A DNA stretch of 64,000 nt from NCBI RefSeq assembly GCF_001591545.1, contig NZ_BCVC01000001.1, positions 434,001 to 498,000 on the forward strand, in the 5' to 3' direction. Shown here one piece after another: positions 59,118 through 64,000 of the stretch. The stretch's first letter is position 1, and every line of letters begins with the position of its first letter. The notes below the pieces were generated by a model. It worked only from the letters and a program-made list of their open reading frames with translations, was not told the DNA's origin and made no database searches. Both the position numbers and the translations under genes were made by a program. The stretch is from Lederbergia lenta NBRC 16444 (GTDB lineage: Bacteria; Bacillota; Bacilli; Bacillales; Bacillaceae_C).

Positions 59118-62057
59118 TTAATTATTATTTTCTTCTTTAGCTGCTTCTTCTTGTTCTTTCTTTTTCTTTTCTTGTTCCTGCTTTATCTTCTCTGCTTCCG
59201 CTTTTTTTTGGGCTTCCTCTTGCTTCTTCGTATTCTCTTCTGCTATTTTTTTCTTTTCTGCTTCCGCTTTCGCTTCTGCTACTTTTTTCTTATCTTCTTC
59301 TTCTTTTTTTCTCTCTTCCTTTGTCTTACCTACCTTATTGGAAGGAGCTGATTCACGGCCCGCTACATCAACGGCTACTACATAATACGCAGCATCGCCA
59401 GCCTTATAAGATAGTGTATCGCCAGAACGAATGGATGCTATTTTCTTGCCATCTTCTGAATAAACACGATATCCAACTACATCATTATTTGCTGATGCTG
59501 ACCAACTGATAGAAGTGCCAGAAATAGATGCCTTGACCGCGCTTGGTGCAGAACCATCATCTTTTAGTTTTGCGTTTGCGATAAGTACATTTTTCCAACG
59601 AGCATCATTTTGTGGGATGAGTTGAGAAATGTCGTTTACTCTCCCTTGTGTAATCCGTTTGATGAAATCTGGATCAATTAACATACCTGGTTCTGTAAAT
59701 TCTTTCGGAGTGGAGTCAAGTGCCATATATTTTTTCCCGTTAGCCATAACATAGCGTCCAGATCCTAAACTATCATCGCGTTTACCAGGTACAAATTTTG
59801 CATTGAAAATATCAGTTTGTACAAGTCCTGCTTTTGAACATGCCTCTGATGGCAGTAAGCCTGAAACAGCACAGAAAGATCTGCTGACAATCCCGCCAGG
59901 CATTTTAAAGCTCTTCTTAGGATTAATAATGTCAGGTTCTACATCATAGGCAGCATTCATTAGCTTAGCCCAGATCCCATAATTACGTCTACTTTCACTT
60001 CCATCGCTTGAAAGAGGGGCTTGCTTATCATAACCAATCCAAGTACCAAACGTAACATTTGGATTAGTCGCAATTAACCAGGCATCATTAGGGCCCGTGG
60101 TTGTACCGGTTTTACCTGCCCAATCGGCAGAAAACTTCAGCATATTAGGCAAGGTGCGTGCTGTTCCGCTTTTAATTACATCACGCATCATATCGATCAT
60201 TAGGTAAGCTGTTTGAGGGCTAAATACATCAACAGGCTTTGACTTATGTTCATAAACGATATTTCCATCACGGTCAGTTATTTTATCAATCATATATGCA
60301 TCAATAAATTTCCCGTCATTTGCAAAGGTAGAGAAAGCATTTGTGTTTTCTTCTACAGTTACTCCCTCTTGGAGGCCGCCAAGTGCGGCAGAGTAACTCT
60401 CGCGGTCCACAGTTGTGAGAGAGCTGATGCCCATTTTATCTAAGTATTGCGTAGGATTTTGATCTTTAATTTTTAAGTACGTATAGATGGCTGAAGCATT
60501 ATAAGAGTTTGCTAGTGCTTCTCGGGCTGTAACGAGCCCATAATAACGACCTGTTGAATAGTTTTTAAAAGTATGTGTTCCGCTACTACCATTTGCAACT
60601 GTTATTGGAACATCTGCAACAATTGATCCAGGTGCACTTAAACCAAGTTCTATTGCTGGAGCGTAAACTAAGAGTGGCTTCATGGTTGATCCATTAGGGC
60701 GTAGTGATTGTGTAGCGTGATTCATTTGTTCAAGTTCAAAATCCCGCCCACCAACAAAACTTAGTATTTTACCAGTCTTGTTTTCCATAAGGAAGGCACC
60801 GACTTGAACAGGATCATCAACAATTTCTACTTTCCCAGTTTCCGGATTTGTTTTTTCTCTTTTTTTCGTATAACCATAATTTTGATATTCATCTTTTGCT
60901 TTATCAAAAGCATCGTATATTTTTTTATTAATGGTTGAATGGATTTGATAACCATTTTGTCGAATATCACGATCGGCAAGAGTCCAATATTTCCCATAAA
61001 GTTTATCGTCTTTCTCCAACTCTTCTTTTTTAATACCATCTTTTGCAGCAAGGACTTCTGTCATCACTTTAACTGCGCGCTCTTCGATTTCAAACGTAAG
61101 AGCGGGATATTGCTCAAATGACCTAGGTTGTTTCTTAATGAAGTCAGCAGTAATATCATAATCTACTGCTTCTTTATATTCTTTATCAGAGATATAACCT
61201 TCTCGATGCATTCTAGTCAGAACTGTTTTTAGCCTTTTCAAACCAGGTTCTAGCAATTCAGGACTTTTTCTTTCACCTTGATTTGTAAAAGGTGTATACC
61301 CGAAAGGACTTTGCGGTAATCCAGCAATAAATGCAGATTGTGGTAAGTTTAAATCTTTTGCATCTACACCGAAAATTCCTTGGGCAGCTGCTTGTACACC
61401 ACCAATATTTTGACCTGATGAATTACGACCAAATGTAGAAACATTTAAATAGGCTTCTAAAATATCGTCTTTTTCAAGGATTCGTTCGATTCTAAGTGCT
61501 AATAATACTTCTTTGGCTTTACGGTCAAACGATACTTCATTTGTTAATATCTGGTTTTTAATTAGTTGCTGTGTCAGTGTACTACCACCGGTTTGTACGG
61601 CTGAATTTGTAAATTCTTGAAATACAGCTCGTAGTAATGCTTTCGGCACTACACCATGATGTTCATAAAAATATTCATCTTCTGTTGCGATGACTGCCTT
61701 TTTTAAGTAATCGGAAACTTGATCGATACTTACTTCTTCACGATCAATATCAGAGCGAAGTTTTCCGAGGAAAACATCATTGTCAAAATATAGTTTAGAA
61801 GTTTCTTCATATTGATGGATATCTTTAATCATATTTTCTGCTGGTCGAATTTCTTCATCTTTTACGAGAGAAGCAAAATAGCCCGCTCCGACTCCTCCAG
61901 CGAATGCTCCACCGATTAGTAGAACGATGAGTAGGAGAAGAACTAAATTCCAAACGACCCCGTAGGTGATACGCGCGCCTTTAATAATTTTCTTGTATTT
62001 TAAAGCGGAAATGGCCGTTTTTACCTGGCTCCATTTATTATTTCCTTGAGTTGTCAT
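59118..62057 (-). CDS. Class A penicillin-binding protein (PBP1A family) with charged tail
   Basis: Bifunctional peptidoglycan synthase of 979 aa. A cytoplasmic N-terminus and one membrane helix (about residues 33-60) lead to the GT51 glycosyltransferase domain (catalytic Glu E126 in ATEDEYFYEHHG; GGSTLTQQLIKNQ), then the transpeptidase with S457-x-x-K460 in GSTMKPL, SYNAS and KTGTT (K649). A fibronectin III-like segment follows (about 840-925), then some 55 residues made almost only of Lys, Glu, Ala and Gln. The layout resembles PonA, but the neighbours (acsA, tyrS) differ from B. subtilis ponA-recU, so it is likely a second class A enzyme. No ribosome-binding oddity; ATG at 62057 with GGAGGG. 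Confidence 0.9.
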   Translation of the reverse strand: MTTQGNNKWSQVKTAISALKYKKIIKGARITYGVVWNLVLLLLIVLLIGGAFAGGVGAGYFASLVKDEEIRPAENMIKDIHQYEETSKLYFDNDVFLGKLRSDIDREEVSIDQVSDYLKKAVIATEDEYFYEHHGVVPKALLRAVFQEFTNSAVQTGGSTLTQQLIKNQILTNEVSFDRKAKEVLLALRIERILEKDDILEAYLNVSTFGRNSSGQNIGGVQAAAQGIFGVDAKDLNLPQSAFIAGLPQSPFGYTPFTNQGERKSPELLEPGLKRLKTVLTRMHREGYISDKEYKEAVDYDITADFIKKQPRSFEQYPALTFEIEERAVKVMTEVLAAKDGIKKEELEKDDKLYGKYWTLADRDIRQNGYQIHSTINKKIYDAFDKAKDEYQNYGYTKKREKTNPETGKVEIVDDPVQVGAFLMENKTGKILSFVGGRDFELEQMNHATQSLRPNGSTMKPLLVYAPAIELGLSAPGSIVADVPITVANGSSGTHTFKNYSTGRYYGLVTAREALANSYNASAIYTYLKIKDQNPTQYLDKMGISSLTTVDRESYSAALGGLQEGVTVEENTNAFSTFANDGKFIDAYMIDKITDRDGNIVYEHKSKPVDVFSPQTAYLMIDMMRDVIKSGTARTLPNMLKFSADWAGKTGTTTGPNDAWLIATNPNVTFGTWIGYDKQAPLSSDGSESRRNYGIWAKLMNAAYDVEPDIINPKKSFKMPGGIVSRSFCAVSGLLPSEACSKAGLVQTDIFNAKFVPGKRDDSLGSGRYVMANGKKYMALDSTPKEFTEPGMLIDPDFIKRITQGRVNDISQLIPQNDARWKNVLIANAKLKDDGSAPSAVKASISGTSISWSASANNDVVGYRVYSEDGKKIASIRSGDTLSYKAGDAAYYVVAVDVAGRESAPSNKVGKTKEERKKEEEDKKKVAEAKAEAEKKKIAEENTKKQEEAQKKAEAEKIKQEQEKKKKEQEEAAKEENNN

Positions 62058-62140
62058 ATATTAAAATCCCTCCAAAATCTCTATTATTATAGCACAAATC
62101 GTTTGTTTGGTAGACTTGGAATAGATAATTTTAGTGATAT

Positions 62141-62170
62141 TTGACATTTCTTTTTTGTTAAGTGTAAAAT
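62141..62170 (+). promoter_or_regulatory. Promoter of tyrS
   Basis: TTGACA (62141-62146), 18-nt spacer, TAAAAT (62165-62170), ahead of the T-box leader. Confidence 0.7.
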
Positions 62171-62179
62171 ACATATATA

Positions 62180-62438
62180 TTACGGAATTTGAAAATAAAT
62201 GGCGTGGATAGGAATAAGTAATCAGCTGTCCCTGTTTTTAGAGAGTCGGTGGTTGGTGGAAACCGACACAAACAGTGTGATGAATTACCTCCTTGAGCTT
62301 TTGCTGTGAACGTTTAGTAGCGGCAAACGGTGAGCCTTCATCGTTAACAAAAATGAGCGGGGATTCATTTCCCAAGTTGGGTGGTAACACGGTAAATCAT
62401 CGTCCCTTCGTTATATACGAAGGGGCGTTTTTTTATTT
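62180..62438 (+). promoter_or_regulatory. Tyrosine T-box riboswitch upstream of tyrS
   Basis: The stem I region spans about 62205-62330, with a specifier TAC (Tyr) at 62286-62288 in GAATTACC. The T-box bulge is in GGGTGGTAACACGG (62379-62392); its TGGT would pair with an ACCA tRNA end, as expected for an A73 tRNA. The terminator stem CGTCCCTTCGT / ACGAAGGGGCG (62401-62411 with 62417-62427) plus T7 follows. Uncharged tRNA-Tyr should stabilise the antiterminator and allow tyrS transcription. Confidence 0.92.
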
Positions 62439-62453
62439 TCAAAAAGAAGGTGA

Positions 62454-63722
<1,269 letters not shown>

Positions 63723-63725
63723 ACT

Positions 63726-63765
63726 GAAAAAATCAGCTTCTTTTTGTGAGAAGCTGATTTTTGCT
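63726..63765 (+). terminator. Terminator after tyrS
   Basis: Perfect stem AAAAATCAGCTTC / GAAGCTGATTTTT, loop TTTTTGTGA region, T-rich tail. Confidence 0.9.
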
Positions 63766-64000
63766 TTTACTACTAGCAGTGAAGCCAGGCATCCATTTTG
63801 CTTTTCTTGTAAAGAGAGATTTAAAATATACGGAGGAACGCAAAAAGTATAAGCAATTTAAGGGGAAATTGAAAGGTAGATATTTTGGGTGATTGTAGCA
63901 ATAAAATAAGGTGAATGCTGCTTGTCCCACCAAAACACCCCTCTATCGGAGGACAAAGAGAAGTAGACTGGCGGTTTTTATATAAAAAAACACTATTGAG
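63766..64000. other. Right end of window, no gene seen
   Basis: 235 bp without a credible frame. TTGTCC and GGACAA around 63919-63957 can pair over a long loop. Nothing else recognised. Confidence 0.4.

Noticed and set aside
63733-63933. 66-aa minus-strand frame at the right end
   Set aside because: It begins without a ribosome-binding site and runs into the tyrS terminator; no family resemblance.

Overview
The window is a low-GC Firmicutes chromosome segment, almost certainly from a spore-forming member of the Bacillaceae. The evidence is the string of genes with direct Bacillus subtilis counterparts (pfeT, yfkD/E/F/H/K, pdaA, yfjP, trmB, ytnP, ytoP, ytoQ, ytpP/Q/R, sftA, murC, ytxG/H, ccpA, acuABC, acsA, tyrS), purine-rich Shine-Dalgarno sites, many GTG/TTG starts, intrinsic terminators after most genes, and a YhcN-type spore lipoprotein. 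I cannot name the genus. I see no rRNA or tRNA gene, CRISPR array, prophage or insertion sequence.

Layout. 0-5.9 kb: a flavodoxin cut by the edge, a general-stress DJ-1/PfpI protein, a translationally coupled pair (PlsY-like acyltransferase plus a GNAT-aminotransferase fusion), divergent methionine-salvage genes mtnE/mtnU, and a structured intergenic repeat-like element. 5.9-15.2 kb: a block equivalent to B. subtilis yfkK-yfjP, carrying the iron-efflux ATPase PfeT behind a PerR-box promoter. 15.2-17.3 kb: a small coiled-coil membrane protein, a DoxX protein behind three TGTGA-N6-TCACA palindromes, and an acetoin/butanediol dehydrogenase. 17.4-33.2 kb: the ytzH-trmB-ytnP-ytoP-ytoQ-ytpPQR block, with insertions: a CUT1 sugar ABC transporter (no ATPase of its own, cre site in the leader), a stand-alone PTS IIC, and an ECF sigma/membrane protein/ABC exporter module.

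33.3-44.9 kb is accessory: SulP plus UspA, an arsR-arsB-arsC cluster with a frameshifted arsC, DinB, ilvD, a CtaB-like prenyltransferase, an orphan class D sortase, Hsp20, an aldehyde dehydrogenase and a YhcN lipoprotein. 45.0-63.7 kb returns to the conserved block: sftA, murC, ytxGH behind a SigB-type promoter, a large FtsA-like ATPase (where B. subtilis has aroA), ccpA, acuCBA divergent from acsA, a class A penicillin-binding protein and tyrS under a tyrosine T-box.

How it fits together: CcpA is encoded here together with likely targets (a cre-like site in the acuA/acsA gap and one in the sugar ABC leader). AcsA keeps the lysine (K549) that AcuA acetylates and AcuC deacetylates. Redox and metal themes recur (PerR/PfeT, OsmC, the Rex/Fnr-like palindromes, ArsR). 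The least described items are the PlsY/GNAT-aminotransferase pair, the ECF-ABC module, the FtsA-like ATPase, and several leader hairpins that look like attenuators.
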